DNA of 64,000 nucleotides from Trissonchulus latispiculum (taxonomy: Eukaryota > Nematoda > Enoplea > Enoplida > Ironidae), in contig JASAND010030866.1 in assembly GCA_030248195.1 (NCBI GenBank), positions 1 through 64,000 on the forward strand, read 5' to 3'. Below, one piece after another: positions 1 through 14,600 of this stretch. The stretch's first letter is position 1, and every line of letters begins with the position of its first letter. The notes under the pieces were generated by a model. That model was not told the DNA's origin. It ran no database searches and saw only the letters and a program-made list of their open reading frames with translations. Position numbers and translations under genes: made by a program.

Positions 1-717
1 CAAAAAATCAGCAGTCAATCTGGATGTTGGGTGGATTCCCAATATCCAATCTAATCTAAGCCTCTCATTCCTTTAATTTTATATTTTCTTCCTGAAGTGC
101 TCCTTGTTTATTATTGGAACTGTTTCTGCATCAAAATGTGCATTGAAAAACAATTTTCAGTTTCGAAAACATTCCACCTTTCCTTTTTGCTTTGTGTTCC
201 GCAGTTCATATTCGCTTCCATTGTTCTGAACTTTTACAACTGTTATTGGAACTTGAAGTGATTTCAGTTGATTAGTCCCTTTTTGAAACTGGCCGCAGTA
301 ATTTTTCTTCGTTCAAAATTTTTCTTTATTAAATTTTCAGTTTTTTCTTCGACAGAAATGTACAGCGTCGTATCCTCTCCGTGGAAACATGAATTTTGTG
401 TTTCTCAAACGGTTATTATCACTTCTTTGTGCTAGATCGCAGCATGCATTCTGTATAGTCTATAATAAAAACACTAAATTAAATTTATGCTGATAATGAT
501 TCGGTAATAAGATGAGGGAGTATTTTGTCCCTGCTTTAAATCTGCTGAAAAAATGATAATTTTTATAAATTCGAAACTTAGTAAGATTTCAAAATTGTCC
601 GTTGTTTGGCTGTAATAAGCCACTTTAATGCATTTACGCTCTCTGACAATTTAACAATATATGGATACCTAAGCAAAACTTTGGTTGACTGCTGATTTTG
701 TTTGCTGTCTACGTTAG
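1..717. other. Region upstream of cadherin exon 1a, no gene seen
   Basis: AT-rich sequence without a supported coding region. It ends in a T-rich stretch followed by TAG at 715-717, which resembles a splice acceptor, so exon 1a may have an upstream untranslated exon in or beyond this stretch. The promoter cannot be placed from sequence alone. Confidence 0.4.
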
Positions 718-725
718 ATTCTGAT

Positions 726-2170
726 ATGAATGTCGTGGCGTTGCCGTTGGATAAAACTTCGATCAACTCTTCTATCAGGGCACCTGAACCTGAATCCCAT
801 CCTAGTCCTGGATCCCCGGATGATTTTTCCACCGCACCTGTGATTACTTGCCGCCCTTTCCCAAAGCTTCATCCGGACTGCGGCCAAAACCGCTACAGCA
901 ACGGCAGCCGAATAGGCCGACATCGTCGCCGTTGTGTTGCAGCTTCACAAGCAATACCAGAAGATTGTCTTGGATCAAGACATCCTAGAAGGTCTGTCAC
1001 AACTGGACATGATCTGTCTAAGTCGGCAGAAGTGATCCGTAGTGACCTTTCTGATCTTTCTTCTTCTTCTTCCTCCTGTTCCAAGCCTATGGTTTCACTG
1101 CCATTACCTGAGGTTGCCTGCTCTCAACCGCTGCCATTTTCTCTGTTGTTATCGTCATTATCATCATTGCCTTTATTGCCTTCCAATTCCACGTCAAATA
1201 GCAACAATAACGACTCTAGCCAGCCACAACCACCACCACAACAAAAACAACCGCAACAACGTGTGCTAACCAAAGCTGTGACCTCTCGCAATCTCACTAT
1301 GCCTTTGCCTATTGCTACATTTTTACGATTGTTTATTGGGTGCTTAATAGGTCTCCGTTTCACACCGCCCTCCCTGTTAGCGCCTTCACTTGTGCTATCC
1401 TCTACTGTTATGTTTCTTCCGGTGTCTGCTCAACCTGTATTTGACAGTAATAATAATAATAATGGCAACGCTGATCAACCTCAGTATCAGTCTGCCAGTG
1501 ATTTTCTCAATTCTATCCAAGAAAGTGTTGAGGATCATCAACGCTTTCATAGTGAAAATAGGCCTGCTCTTGAAGAGGGTGGCCTATTTTCACCCTTACT
1601 ACAGGAATCTCCTCCTTCTTCTTCAAAGCTCCGCCTACTAAAGACAAAAGGCTCCGCCCAGTTTATTAGGCCACCAGGAGTACCAGCTGTCAATCAAACT
1701 GTACTGCTGCGTCAGCCGTCCGCTATGACACGCGAGGGTTTGATGGATGACATGACAGGTGATGAGGATGACGATGACTATTTTGAAATCGGCGCGCATG
1801 ATTTGCCCTACTTGGACAGCTGGGAGAAGCCCATTCCACTGGTGCGCTACGAGCGAGCCTCTGCTGTTGTTGCGGGCGGTGATTCGAATTCTGTCGGCGG
1901 CGCGGGGCCTGGCGGCGGCGGGGAGGCGGAGCTTGACGACGATTTTCTGGCTGCGGACGAGGGCCGGGCCTTTATGCCCATCTATTCGAAATCCCGAGTG
2001 ATGCGTGTGCAAGACGGACGTGCCAATCCTATCATAGTCACCTATGTGTTAAATTTGACGGAGTGGCCTGGGCCGCCGGTGAACTTTGCCCCTGTGGCCG
2101 TACCCGGTGTCTATTTGGGCAGCTTTTGCTCCTATGTGTCCACAGAGCAGATTGAGTGCACAAATGATAC
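726..2170 (+). CDS. Cadherin alternative first exon 1a
   Basis: Open frame ending AATGATAC before the donor GTAAGT at 2171 (phase 2). Two in-frame starts are plausible: ATG 726, and ATG 1299, which is followed by a short N-terminus and a long hydrophobic run ending near VSAQ, a convincing signal peptide. I favour 1299, because starting at 726 would bury the signal about 190 residues in. If so, the Ser-, Gln- and Pro-rich upstream frame is 5' UTR. After the signal come Asn- and acidic-rich low-complexity segments, then a folded-looking end (NLTEWPGPP, paired Cys, CTNDT) shared with exon 1b. The TAG at 715-717 may be an acceptor for an upstream exon. Confidence 0.75.
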
Positions 2171-5100
2171 GTAAGTTTTTACAAAGTTTTCTTCCTGTGT
2201 CTAGCGTGTACATACATACATATAGATTGAGTTTTGCAATTTTGCTGTTTCCAGACCCGTATTCACTCAAGTACGCACGTTATTATGAAGGTACCTATCT
2301 TTATAGTTTCTTAAATTAGCTGTAATTTGAAATTTATGACTCATAACTGTGTTGTTTAGTACATTCATAAAGCACTCTCTTGCTGAGAGTGAACGGTAAA
2401 GTTTTCCAATCCAGTATGTGTGTGTCTTTATAAAATTTGAAGTTTTAGAAATCCTTTAAGAGTGGTCCCAATCCTTTTTGTAGTCTACGTTACCTATGCA
2501 TAATCAAACTTGATATATACGTATTCATACAAATACGGTTAACAATTGTGCCTATCCCTAACTTTGTTAGCGCAGCGCAACTGCAAGTGACTGCAATAAT
2601 GCGTTTGTCTAAAATTTTCTTTGAAATTTGAAAATTGTGTTATGGGTTGATGACACATTCTTTTTTACTCAACTAATGTTCCTTGACTATGCTGCTTTGC
2701 CTGCGTTTTGTAAAATTTTGGGGTTTATCTGTCTCCGTCGTTTGCAGTCATACCTTGAACACAGGCATGCATGATGCTAGAAAACAGTATTGCGTTGCTG
2801 TCTTCTTATGCGTACACATATTGAACTGTAATGCTGTATTACATAGATCTGAATCAGCGACGAAAACGCTCCAAACTTTGTTTGCTTGACAAATTTTTCT
2901 TATCAGAGGTTGTCTTGCTATACCCCCCACTTTTGTAGTCAGCTTATAGCGACTGAACGAAGCCTACTTTATTTCAAAACCACCAATTTGTGGATTTTTA
3001 CACTGGATAGCGTATGTAGTTTTGCTTTTTGAAGTGAATTCAGAAGTTATATATAACGCTGAAATTTTTGAACCGTTGTCAAATCTACGATAGTGTATAT
3101 TTACTTACTTTACTTACCCTATACCTTTTCAAATTTTGATTTCGCTGCACTGTTGTTTCATTTTTGGGTTTGCTCAATTCCCCGCGCAATCATCAATAAC
3201 GGGTACAGTGCGTCATTGGCCAATGATTATTATTTTATCGACATCGTATGCCTTTAATCGATTTTGAAACTACTTAGAATGCCTTCCCTGCTTTCTAATC
3301 ACCGCCGGTATCGGCTGGATTTAGATCATACTGTTTTCGCCAGTCCCTTCAAAAGAAAACTTTGCTCCAGCCTGCAGTCACTCTACTACTACTGCTCTTC
3401 CTTTTGTTTCGTTGCAGTACTGACAATCTCCGTAATGCAGCTTCCCGCTACATCTGGCCTACCGCCAGCTAACAATAGACAAATTCCTCGTCTAGTCGTT
3501 CTTGATCCACCCAGCTCTCCTTTAAATGCTGCTGCTGGGCATGCCCATGATGGGCATTGGCTGAGAGTTAATCCTAGAGGTGACGTTGTGTCTGCCGATG
3601 GAGACAGGAGGACTCCGTTTCTGGGATCCTGGGAAGATCAGGACTCTTCCCGGGCCGGCCGTCATGAGCGCGATTTCGGTCTCTTTTCCCAGCATGAGCC
3701 AGTGATCAAAGGCTCTCATGTAATTCAACGAGACAGTATAGTAGACTCAACGGCCACACCTCCAATATCAGTCGCTCTGAACGTTACGGAGTGGCCGGGC
3801 CCTCCCATAGACTTTCCGGTGGCTCGCCCCGGTCTGTATTTACTTACCTTTTGTGCAATAGACGTGCAAGATGATGCAGCCTGTGTTAATGATACGTAAG
3901 TCAACGAAGGACATATATACTTCTGACAAAAATTACAAAATTTATGTTGTCATTCCCCGTGAGCCAGAGCGTGTTTTCGTGATTTGGCAGACAGCGAAGT
4001 GTGACTTGAAGAATACATATTTTGTAAATAGAAAAGTACAATTTAACTTATATTTATCTTTGTTTGATAAAATGTAGATGAGGTATTTTACGTAAGTAAG
4101 TAGCAGTTTGAGGTTTTTTCTTAGCTGAACAAGACCGGTACAAGTACAGGCTTGTGGCTCATGTTGAGTTTCTTCTCATAAAATTGGAATTTTTAAGATA
4201 GGTAACTTTCCTTCCTTTCGTGAGACTCAGAGCGGCCTAATATTTCGCCTTCATTACAAGCTAATTAGGTGCGGGTGGGAGGGAGGTATAGAACGTTTGG
4301 TTATGGAAGTTGTGTTAAGGCCAGATAACGTTCAGCTTCAAGCTTATTCTTTGGAAAAATCAGAGGATTTTGTGTTGCTGTTCGACTGGTACGAAGTGGC
4401 GGAAGCTGATTGAAATAAGCAGTCTTGCTTGAACATAAACTTTTGCCTTCCTGGCCTGTTTTTGATAAGCACTTGCCGACTTCATCTTCTTCTTCTTATT
4501 CCCTCCCAGTTAAATGAAAATGTTGAACCTCCTTTAGGAAACTATGCACTTAGCCTAAAACCAGTCGAGATAAACTAAATTAGGATGACATTGGTATCTA
4601 TACGACGTATTTACGTACGTACGCATAGTTCGGCATGCGTAATGAGTATTGGTGGCTGATAGTTAAGAATAATAAAATTATTTCAAACCTAATGGATGGA
4701 ACTACTTACTTAGTATATATTAACTTAAGTATCGTTACATACGTACAGTATAGCTCTGTCTTGCGGTCATAAAATATTTCATTTGCTCTATGATTTTTAG
4801 ATACCTAATTGAGGTTATTGGTAGAGATTGTGTTAGTGAGATACATATTGCTTCGGTAATTGTAGGCTGTAGCTATTACTTCTCACTCAGGTATATATAT
4901 ACGTATATATGTATATATATTTGTATATATATTTGTATATATATATTTGGTGAGATAAGTTTAAAGTTTTTCGGGAAACTCGTTTATATACGTATATATA
5001 TTTTTTTATTTGCAATCATGATTACATATTCGCCACCTCTGATTTACAGAATATATTTTAAGCTGCGTACGTAATTAATCGTATTCTGGTGAAGTCCCCT

Positions 5101-8100
5101 AATTGATAAGATCCATCTTGAGACGAAATGTTGGTGAAACGTGACTAAAGTACAGCTATGTGGCTGTCTGATTAGTCATGTCCGCAATTAGAAACCTTTC
5201 TTAGTATACGTATATCCTCTTCGGTCGAACTGATCAGTTTAGCGGAAATTTTAAATCACCCTTCTTATTAAATAGAATAGCGACTAGACTACTCTTTCAT
5301 TCCCAATTTGCATATATATGAACGGCTGAACTTGAAAGTTGTTTACAGTTCATCCTGCCTTTACCTTCCTTTCCTAACCACCCACATCTCTCAAAAGGTT
5401 CGATAAACAGTCTGTGTAAAATGTTAAAAATACCTAGTTCAATTATATATGTTAAAGCCAGGGGCGCACTTAGGGGGGGGGCGGGGGGGGCCGCCCCCCC
5501 CCGTCGCGATTCGAAGGTAGGAAAAATTAAGGAGAGAAAGAGGAAAAGGGCAAAAAACCAAAAAATTTCGCGCCTTCGGCGCGAATTTTCTAGTTTGTAA
5601 CGGCATATTTATATATTGCATTTATGAAGAAAAAGCTTGGAATGCATCCGACTTTTCGGAGAAAATTACCATTTTTGCCTAAAAATTAAATGTCAAGAAT
5701 TTTAAAAAATTTTCTCAGTTCTTCAGTATGAAAAGAATTAAAGATTCGAAGACCGATTTTATTGCAAAAACAAAAAATTTCTTCAACTTCTGGGGGGCTC
5801 TGCCCCCTGACCCCCCGATTGATGAACGGCTATTTCGAAATCTTGTGCACCTGGCGAAAGCAAAAACTTTTTGAGACTCAACTCCCCTGTTCTAAATACC
5901 GGGTGCACCCTTGGTCGGCGCAAACTTTATTCGATTTTTGTTTAATTTACGCTTATTTTTGAATTTTAAACCTGGTTTTCAAAAATTTTGCCCCCAGACC
6001 CCCCCAATTTTTTTTGAGGTCCGCCCCCCCTGAAAAAATTTCCTATGTGCGCCACTGGTTAAAGCTAATATGTATCAACCATAAAAACAGTAGAAAATTC
6101 TGTGTTAATTTAGTAGAAAATGACTTTACAGAGTACCTTTACGTAAGTGTATATAGTACGTATATATACCTAAGTTCAAGTGATATACGGTCATGGAAAC
6201 GTACCCTAGGTAAGAATTGTATTGGTGTGCTCGTTTAATGAATGCTTTTTATTTCTGCAGCTGTTTAAAATATGCACTTCGATATTTATATATACACAAA
6301 TTCAAATGAATGCGATATTGGGACGGTAAAATGTAGTTGAGTCGTTAAAGCACTTCTTACTATTAAATCACTGTCTTTACTGTCGTGAACAACTGCTGTT
6401 TATGAAAATTTAACGTGGAAATTATAAATCTGGAAAGGAAATTATACTTAGATTTTTATGCAAGAGTGGAATGGATTTAATTCTATGTGTATATATTCTC
6501 ACTTCCTAACCTATGTGTTGCTATCGTTAAGCGATTCAATTGAAATATTTGTTTTAAATGGTTACAAATATGAGAACCTTTTTAAGGTTCTGGTATTCGT
6601 TACCGTATTGCTGGCTTCCACCATACTATTGTAACTAACTTGTAGTTTCCACATTAACTCGGACGGGGGTATACATGAGTACAAAGTACAAACATACCGC
6701 CGCCAGGGACAACAGGCTGGCAAAGATTAGGCATAGGATAAGCAAAAACGTCTGACAAAATCGGTTTTTACAATAAAAGAGAAAGTGAAAACTAAAGTGA
6801 AAACCTCGCTAGGAAGTTTGTCAACGTAACTTCACAATTTTCATGAAAACTGGCCACTATTAGAAGAGTCTTGGTTGCACTTGTGTAAAAGTCTCTAATT
6901 TTTAACACTGTTAACGTTAATTTTGAGATGGTGAACACGTTTTTTGCTATGGTACAAGCCCCCATTTAAAATTTTCGTCCAACGTACAAACCCCTAGCCC
7001 CCCCAGGGCAAAGCCCAATGCTAATGTATATGGCTTTTGCGATTACTAAATATGTTTTGAAGGCTGAAATGAAACTTTCAGTACTGTACCTAGTTTCTAA
7101 ACCTCAGCCAAGTGGAAACTAAACTTTGCTGCACAGATAAATGTATGTAGTATATATTATTGTATACGTAGGCAGATGTAGTGTACTTACTAACATCCTG
7201 TTGACCTATGTTGAGTCTCGAGTAGAAGCATGTAGTTATTTGACAAACACTTAACTTTGTGTCTGAGATATACGTATATGCGTGGTAAACAGTGTTTATT
7301 TTGGTTGGTTGGTTAGTCCCACTGACTGTTTGGCAATTATACAGCTAAGTGTTTCAAAAGCTTCATGAAGGTGAGAAACAGAAAATATATCAGATTTTTG
7401 GTCAGACAGCTATGACTAAGCAATAAGCGTAATAATAGAAATTGTATTTTGTCGCCTATGGCTATATGCGTACGTACTCACTATGTATTCGGGTATCATT
7501 TAAGTCTAAAATTCTCAAGTCAAGTTGATGTACTTAGTTCTTTACGTTTTTAGGTAAGTTTGTAAATGTTAGCGTAAGCCACAGTATGTTAGGTTCAGCA
7601 AAATCTAATCCTTTGTTTGGTACCATGTGTATTAAATGTCTTGGTTGGGGAGCTATTAGTCGGCTACTAATTCCCAGCTGTTGTATACGTACTAAAACTA
7701 GCCGATAGGGCTGACATTAATTGTCTCCTTTTTGGTCTCAGCTTCATTTGCGCGTCATTCAACCATATTTCCACCCTCATTCAATGGTTGATATTGTAAT
7801 ATTTGCCCTTAATTGACTTTCTTTTTCCGGAAATTCAATTTAGTGTTCGCTCAGGTGTGAGGATAGCATTAAATTATATATTTGAGAATGAAATTTAGTT
7901 ATATGTACGTCATTATATACATTCACGCTCGTTTATGTGGATGGAAGCCTTTGTGTGCAAAAATATCTCTTCTCGCACTACCAAATTTATATAGAGTTTT
8001 TATGCTTACATAAGTGTAGTTAGTTAGTTAGTTACCTACGTTTACCTATGTTTACCTATGCTAGAAATAAATTCGAAAGTCGTTGCCCGCTGATTTGAGG

Positions 8101-8518
8101 GCTGTTTATAACTTAGCTAACATTAGCCTACTCGTATCTGTATATGTGTGTATACGTATATATGTATATATATATGTATATGTAAGTATAAATATATGCA
8201 TACAAGGAAGATTGGGAAAATCAGATACGTGTGTATATTTTTCTATTGCCAATTATAACATGTTTCTAATTTTTGTTTAAGATATCATATTGATAAGAAA
8301 ACTGATCGTTATGGTCGATTTTCGGTTGGCTCAACTGACGGAAAGCTCAGAGTTGCGACCCGACTGGATCGAGAACAGCAGGATCATTATCGCCTTAAGA
8401 TCGGAGCAACTGATGCCGGTAGGTTTTTGAAAATACGCGTAGGTCTGCAAATTAAGCTGAATTATATACGTACTAAAATTATATACTTTTTATAGTAACT
8501 TAACGGGATATCCACTTA

Positions 8519-8597
<79 letters not shown>

Positions 8598-8655
8598 AAC
8601 AAGTCAACGTGGGAACCTTGCAAATTTTAATTAGCTTATAATTAGGAAATGGCTT

Positions 8656-8695
<40 letters not shown>

Positions 8696-11600
8696 GGGAT
8701 CGACCGGAATTCCGGTTCCGGTTCCGGTTCCGGTACTTTTTGGTTCCGGTTCCGGTTCCGGTTCCGGTTTTTGAAAACGTACCGGACCCGGAACCAATTT
8801 TAGCCTATTATCAAAAGCAAAATTTTATTAAAATATTCAAAAAATTTAATCAAACCTCTTTAAAACTTTTTGAAAAACTGCGATTCTCTTATAACCAGAA
8901 TATGATTTATTCAAAAATTTTCGCCTGCGGCGCTATTGCATTACTTAGAATGTTTCGAATTTGTAATAATAATGTCTATTGTATTGTTGTTATGCATATT
9001 AATATATTATAAAACAAAAATAATACTTAATAACTCAGATTAGATAGCACAAGAGTCTTGTGACAAGACCGCCGAAACTTTTAAATTTAAGTAGTGGTAA
9101 AGATACCTAATGCTGAATTGAAATTATTGAAGCCTTACCGTCGACCTATGCTATTTCAAAATTATAGAGTGCGCTGTTGTATAATCAAATGTCAGTTTTA
9201 GCTTAAATCTAATCTTTTTAATTGGACTGGACTTTAAATATGGACTACGTAAGTTTATTGCTCTCTGTTTAGTATATAATTAATCCAGTTCGCAGATCAA
9301 CAGAATTATTGAAAAATTATGGATGGAACAAATAGCAATGGTTTTTAAAAATCTTTTGAAGAAACGTCATTTAAAATTTAAAAGTCCTGATGAAGCTAGC
9401 CGAAAGGAAGAAATTTCGTTTAATTCAAGTTGGAGAAATTGTGCATTTCGACTTTCTTTGAAACTTGTGAAAAATACTTTTGGCTTATATATATGCTTAA
9501 TCGATGAAAATTTGTATATATATATTTCAACCATTTGCATTTTAATCAGAAAACTCCAATAACAAAGTAATTATACTGACATGTAATAACAAGCTAAGGA
9601 ATTAAAAGCCGATGTTCTAAACAAGTCCAATTTTGTATAGCTGATGTTATCTAAGTTTATAACCAGATTAGATTTTACAATACGGAATTTGTACAAGAAC
9701 AGTACTTTTCAGAAAAATTTTAATTTTGTCTGAAGTATATATATACACAGAGAATAAAAGTAAACTAAAATGGTAATAAATATCTTTTGTTTTCTAAAAA
9801 TGTAAATGCCATCATTATTTTTTATTTTGGGTTTTGAAAATGCTGCAACTTTTCCTAGCGCTCTAGTAAAGTTAAATGGACTTTTTGATTATGACGAGAA
9901 ATTATCAGACAAGCCAGATAAAAACTAAACATGTTTCTGACTTATTTTGCCGAAAGCTGTAACAGCAGTTTCTGGTGCTCGCAAAACTTTCGTATAATCA
10001 GTTTCTATCTACTTATTTAGCTTAATTGAAAATTTAGCTAAACTACGTATTACTTATTTAGCTTAATTGAAAATTCAGTTTAACTACTTAAGAAATTAAA
10101 TTTTATTTGCCCGTAAATCTTTAAAAGTCAACTTGCATTCGATTAAATTATTCATCGAAATTCGTATATAGAATGTAAAAATATAGATGCTGCTTATTCA
10201 TCGAAAATGTGCTCGAATAATAGAACTATAGCATCTTCATACCGTGTATAATTCATTTTAAATTTTAATTTTAAAGCTATAATGTAGTAACGTTTAACTA
10301 TGCTATAAGACAAAAATCTCTTATGGCCAGTTTACACCACCAAACTTTCACCAAACCAAACCTCGACCAAACTCAAGTTTGGCGAAAGTTTGGTGAACGT
10401 TTGGTGGTGTAAACATACACCAAACATCCACCGAACTTACACCAAACTACCACCAAACTGCCAAACCGAGTTTGGTCCCATAGCAATTTTCACCAAACGT
10501 TTGGTGAAACTGACCAATGAGAATCCACCAGAAAGTCACATGCCTGTGTCTGTGCTATATATTATACACTTGCATACACATTATTAATTAATACCTTTGT
10601 TTCCGCCCTTCGTCATTTTTACTTTTTTATTCTGGACTATTTATTTGTTTTGTTTCCGTTAAAGAATTTAAAAGGACGGTTTCCAGCCTTCAGAATTCAC
10701 GTATTGGATTGGAATGTATTGGTAGGCAGTATTGAAAATATTAAACGAAACCTGAATAGGAAATGTAAAAAATTGGAACAGGATGTATTGTACAAAATGT
10801 TGTCGGGCCAAGTTTAAATTTTGTCAATTGACTGTTTAAGAGAACCAATGTTAATAGGTAAAACCTTTTAATGTTCCAATCGTTTCAATTTGCTTTAAAA
10901 TTACCAAAAAACATCTGTGAATGGGGAAGCCTCTCTAAGCTCAGGCCACCTATCCATTTTAATACCGACAAATGTCCGGACGAAAACTGTTGAAATAAGT
11001 TTAAACTGGCGCTCATATTCTCTGTGATTTCATTGGTTCCCTCCTAAAGTTTGGTGAGTGTTTGGAAGAAGTTTGTTCAAACGGAGTTTGGTAGTGTAAA
11101 CACAAAGTTTGCCAAACTTTTTTCACCAAACTTGAGTTTGGCCAAGGTTTGGTTTGGCGAAAGTTTGGTGGTGTAAACTGGCCTTTAATAAATTGCAAAT
11201 TTCATGTTCCTGCATTGAAATAACTATATAAAATATAATTCAAACGTTATTACGATGTTCTAGTAACTACAAAAAAGCGAAAAATTGTGCAAAAATTGTC
11301 CAAAACGTCAGAAAAAATTTTTCGATTTTTGTAGTGTTAAAGAGCTGGTTCCGGTTCCGGTTCCGGTTCCGGTTCCGGTTTTTTAAAGTCAGTTCCGGTT
11401 CCGGTTCCGGTTCCGGTTTTTTGGAGTTCCGGTCGATCCCTAATATATAGTTTTGTTTTGTTTTTGTTATCCCTTTTGAGATTAGATCTTCTTAATTTGT
11501 GTACGTAACTGTACCAATGTTTTAGCTAATAATACTGGCTGGGCAGTGGTTACAATTTTTGTGGCTGATATCAACGATAATGCGCCGACGCTTAAGCCAG

Positions 11601-14600
11601 ACACATGCATGTTTATGGAGGAAACTGATCCTGGTTCTTTGAAAACCTGCGAAGTACGCTCTATGTGTGCTTTAGCTTTTCCACCTTGTTTTGTTAGACT
11701 TGTCCTAGTGTTGTGTGTTTGTCAAGTTTTATCGCCAAGATTCTTTGATCATGCGTTTCAAGTGCGAGTACTCGGTAAACTCGTATTACAAATCCGCAAG
11801 CTTTTATGAAATTAGCCCCTGTTTTGTGGCGATAAGGCGCACAGTAATTGTGTTTCTGCTGTAATAGAAGTGTCTTCTGCTGTAATAGAAGTGTCTGACC
11901 AGAGGGTCATGCAACAAGCAGAATTGAACTCTAATTTAATCCAAATGATAGGAACATAGTATCTTCAGTTAATGCACTGCAGGCATAGAAAGTTTGGTTG
12001 TCTGTTTGTGATCCCTGTTTTTCTGTTGCTGAGTTGCTTACTATTTCTGAATGGTTGCAAGTTTCAGACGATGCAAATACGTATCATAGGGGTCGCGGTA
12101 GCGACCCCTATAATATGAGTTAAAATGGTCGAATGACCGTGTAAAACAAGGCTGAATTCCTGCGCAGATCCTGCGCAGATTATGTGCGCAAAAAATTGTA
12201 CGTGTCGAGTTTAGTATGTTCCTGAAGTTTCATCCCCGTACCACTTTCCGTTAAAAAGTTATGCCAAAAATCGCTTACGAGAGGGATGTTTTTTTTCCGG
12301 TTTCTCGCTTTTGATGTCTCATAAGGGGGTTTTGTAGCTTGAATAACTACAGATAGAAAAATTTTTGCCTATGAAACCCATATATATTCTTGTAGTACAA
12401 ATCAAAAATAAGAAAATAAGCTAGTTTTTATGCCTCCCAGGGCCGGAAAAAATTTTTGGCTGGGGGCCAAAATCGGCCAAAACGCTAAAATGGCCAAAAC
12501 GTATGCTTCAAAGGCGCCTTAAGGGGGGGGGGGGGTCGCTTTTTTGGGCGATTTTTCGACCTTCTCCGATTTTGCTCATTTTTACATATTTTCTACTCCC
12601 AATGGGTCCGCGAAACAAGACAAGTGCGTTTTGCGCAATATTGCTTCTATCGTTCTGTAGAGTCCTTCAAAGGTGAATCCGACATGTGTTAAACATAGGA
12701 AAATGAAAAAGTTAAGGTAAAAAGTTTGTGTCCAAAAATTTTTTCGCTGTGTAAGAGACTCAGCTCTGAAATTTTTTCACACTTGTTTATGTCATAATGT
12801 AGAGTGCAGCGAGTGACTTTGGTGCAATTCTGTTGAGAATTGGAATTTTGGCACATAGCCAAACTAGGAATTTTCACAAATTCTGATTTTAAAACTTTGC
12901 CAAAATTTTAATTCTCAACAGAATTGCACCAAAGTCACTCGCTGCACTCTACATTATGTCCTTAACAAGGGTGAAAAAATTTCAGAGCTGAGTCTCTTAC
13001 ACAGCGAAAAAATTTTTGGACACAAACTTTTTGACCTTAACTTTTTCATTTTCCTATGTTCAACACATGTCGGATTCACCTTTGAAGGACTCTACAGAAC
13101 GATAGAAGCAATATTGCGCAAAACGCACTTGTCTTGTTTCGCGGACCCATTTGGAGTACAAAATATGTAAAAAATGAGCAAAATCGGAGAAGGTCGAAAA
13201 ATCGCCCAAAAAAGCGACCCCCCCCTTAATAAGTCAGATTGGGCTATATATGGGGCAATACTGACTATATGGTTAAACAGTACACATATGGGGGTCGTTC
13301 AAATGCTATTTGATTTTCCGTCTTCGTGCGTAATTTTTGGGTCTGGGTAAAATCCGGCCCCGGCCCCGGCCCCGGCCCCACTTTACATAGGAGACTAAAA
13401 CAGGGTAAAATCCGGCCCCGTCTGAAAACCACAGAGTGAGTTTTGATGTGAATGGATAACCTTATATGAAGTCAAGAGTAATGTACATTATGAACTCTTG
13501 ATAAAGTAAACACTTGTATGTAATGTGGAAAACTTAAAAACTATAAAATTGAAGTTTATCTGTGAAGAAACATTTTGCTAAAACGTTGTATAGAGGGGTT
13601 GTCGAGGTCGCTGAACACGATTTTGGAGTCCGTTTTTTGATTCAGCCTTTAGTTAGTTCAGCATGAACTAGAGCTGTAAACGAGATTAAATTTTAATTTA
13701 ATTTTTAATTGATTTAATGGAAAACAGAATTTAAAACTGTCTTCGGAGGATCTTTTGCTTTCCCCCCAGCCCTAACTTTTTGATTGTTTTGACCAGTAAC
13801 TTTGAAATTTGGTGTGGGTGCATACTGGAGGCTGATAAATTCAAAAATTAAAAAATTTTAAGCTTTTAAAAAATTTTAAAAAATCTTAAATTTTAGTTTG
13901 GTAAGGGGGGACAAAGGGGAACCAAAAAAATTTTGCTGAAAACTTGCATACAGGGGTTTTCTGGGGCGCTGAGCACGAATCCGAAAAATCAAAAGTTAGG
14001 GCTGGGAGGTGGGAAAGCGCAAAAGATCCTTAAAAAAGGTTTATTCATAATCTTATCCCCACAGTATTAATGGCCTTTTTGTCAGCTTTCAGAAAATATA
14101 TACATGTCTATAGATTGAAGCTACGTAGTGACGGTAAAGTTACTTTAAAATTCTATACATTACATATATAGTAACGTATAATAAAATTTCAAAATAGCAA
14201 TTCTATATAACTGTTAAACAATTATAATCTTGCTTAACTCCTCACGCAGAGTCTACATTGTGTTTATGCCATTTCAACAATTCATTGTCTATGCATGAGT
14301 ATATTGCCCACACTTTGGTCAAATAAATGTATAAAGGTCAAAACATGTAAAGGTCATATATAGGGCCACACAAAAGAAGAATTTTTCATTGAAGTTTCTC
14401 TCTTTGTTTGCATTCATTTGTGCCATAAACAGCTTTCGTATTTATAGAAATTACAAAATATATAATTCTCGCTCATTGTACAATGGGGCCGGATTTTATT
14501 AAGGCCGGGGCCGGATTTTACCCTGGGCCGGGGCCGGGGCCGGAGCCGGATTTTACCCAGTGATGGGGCCGGGGCCGGATTTTACCTAGGTGGGCCGGGG

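Noticed and set aside
3871..4077. 68-codon ORF overlapping the exon 1b donor
   Set aside because: It runs in a different frame across a strong splice donor into intron; no homology seen.
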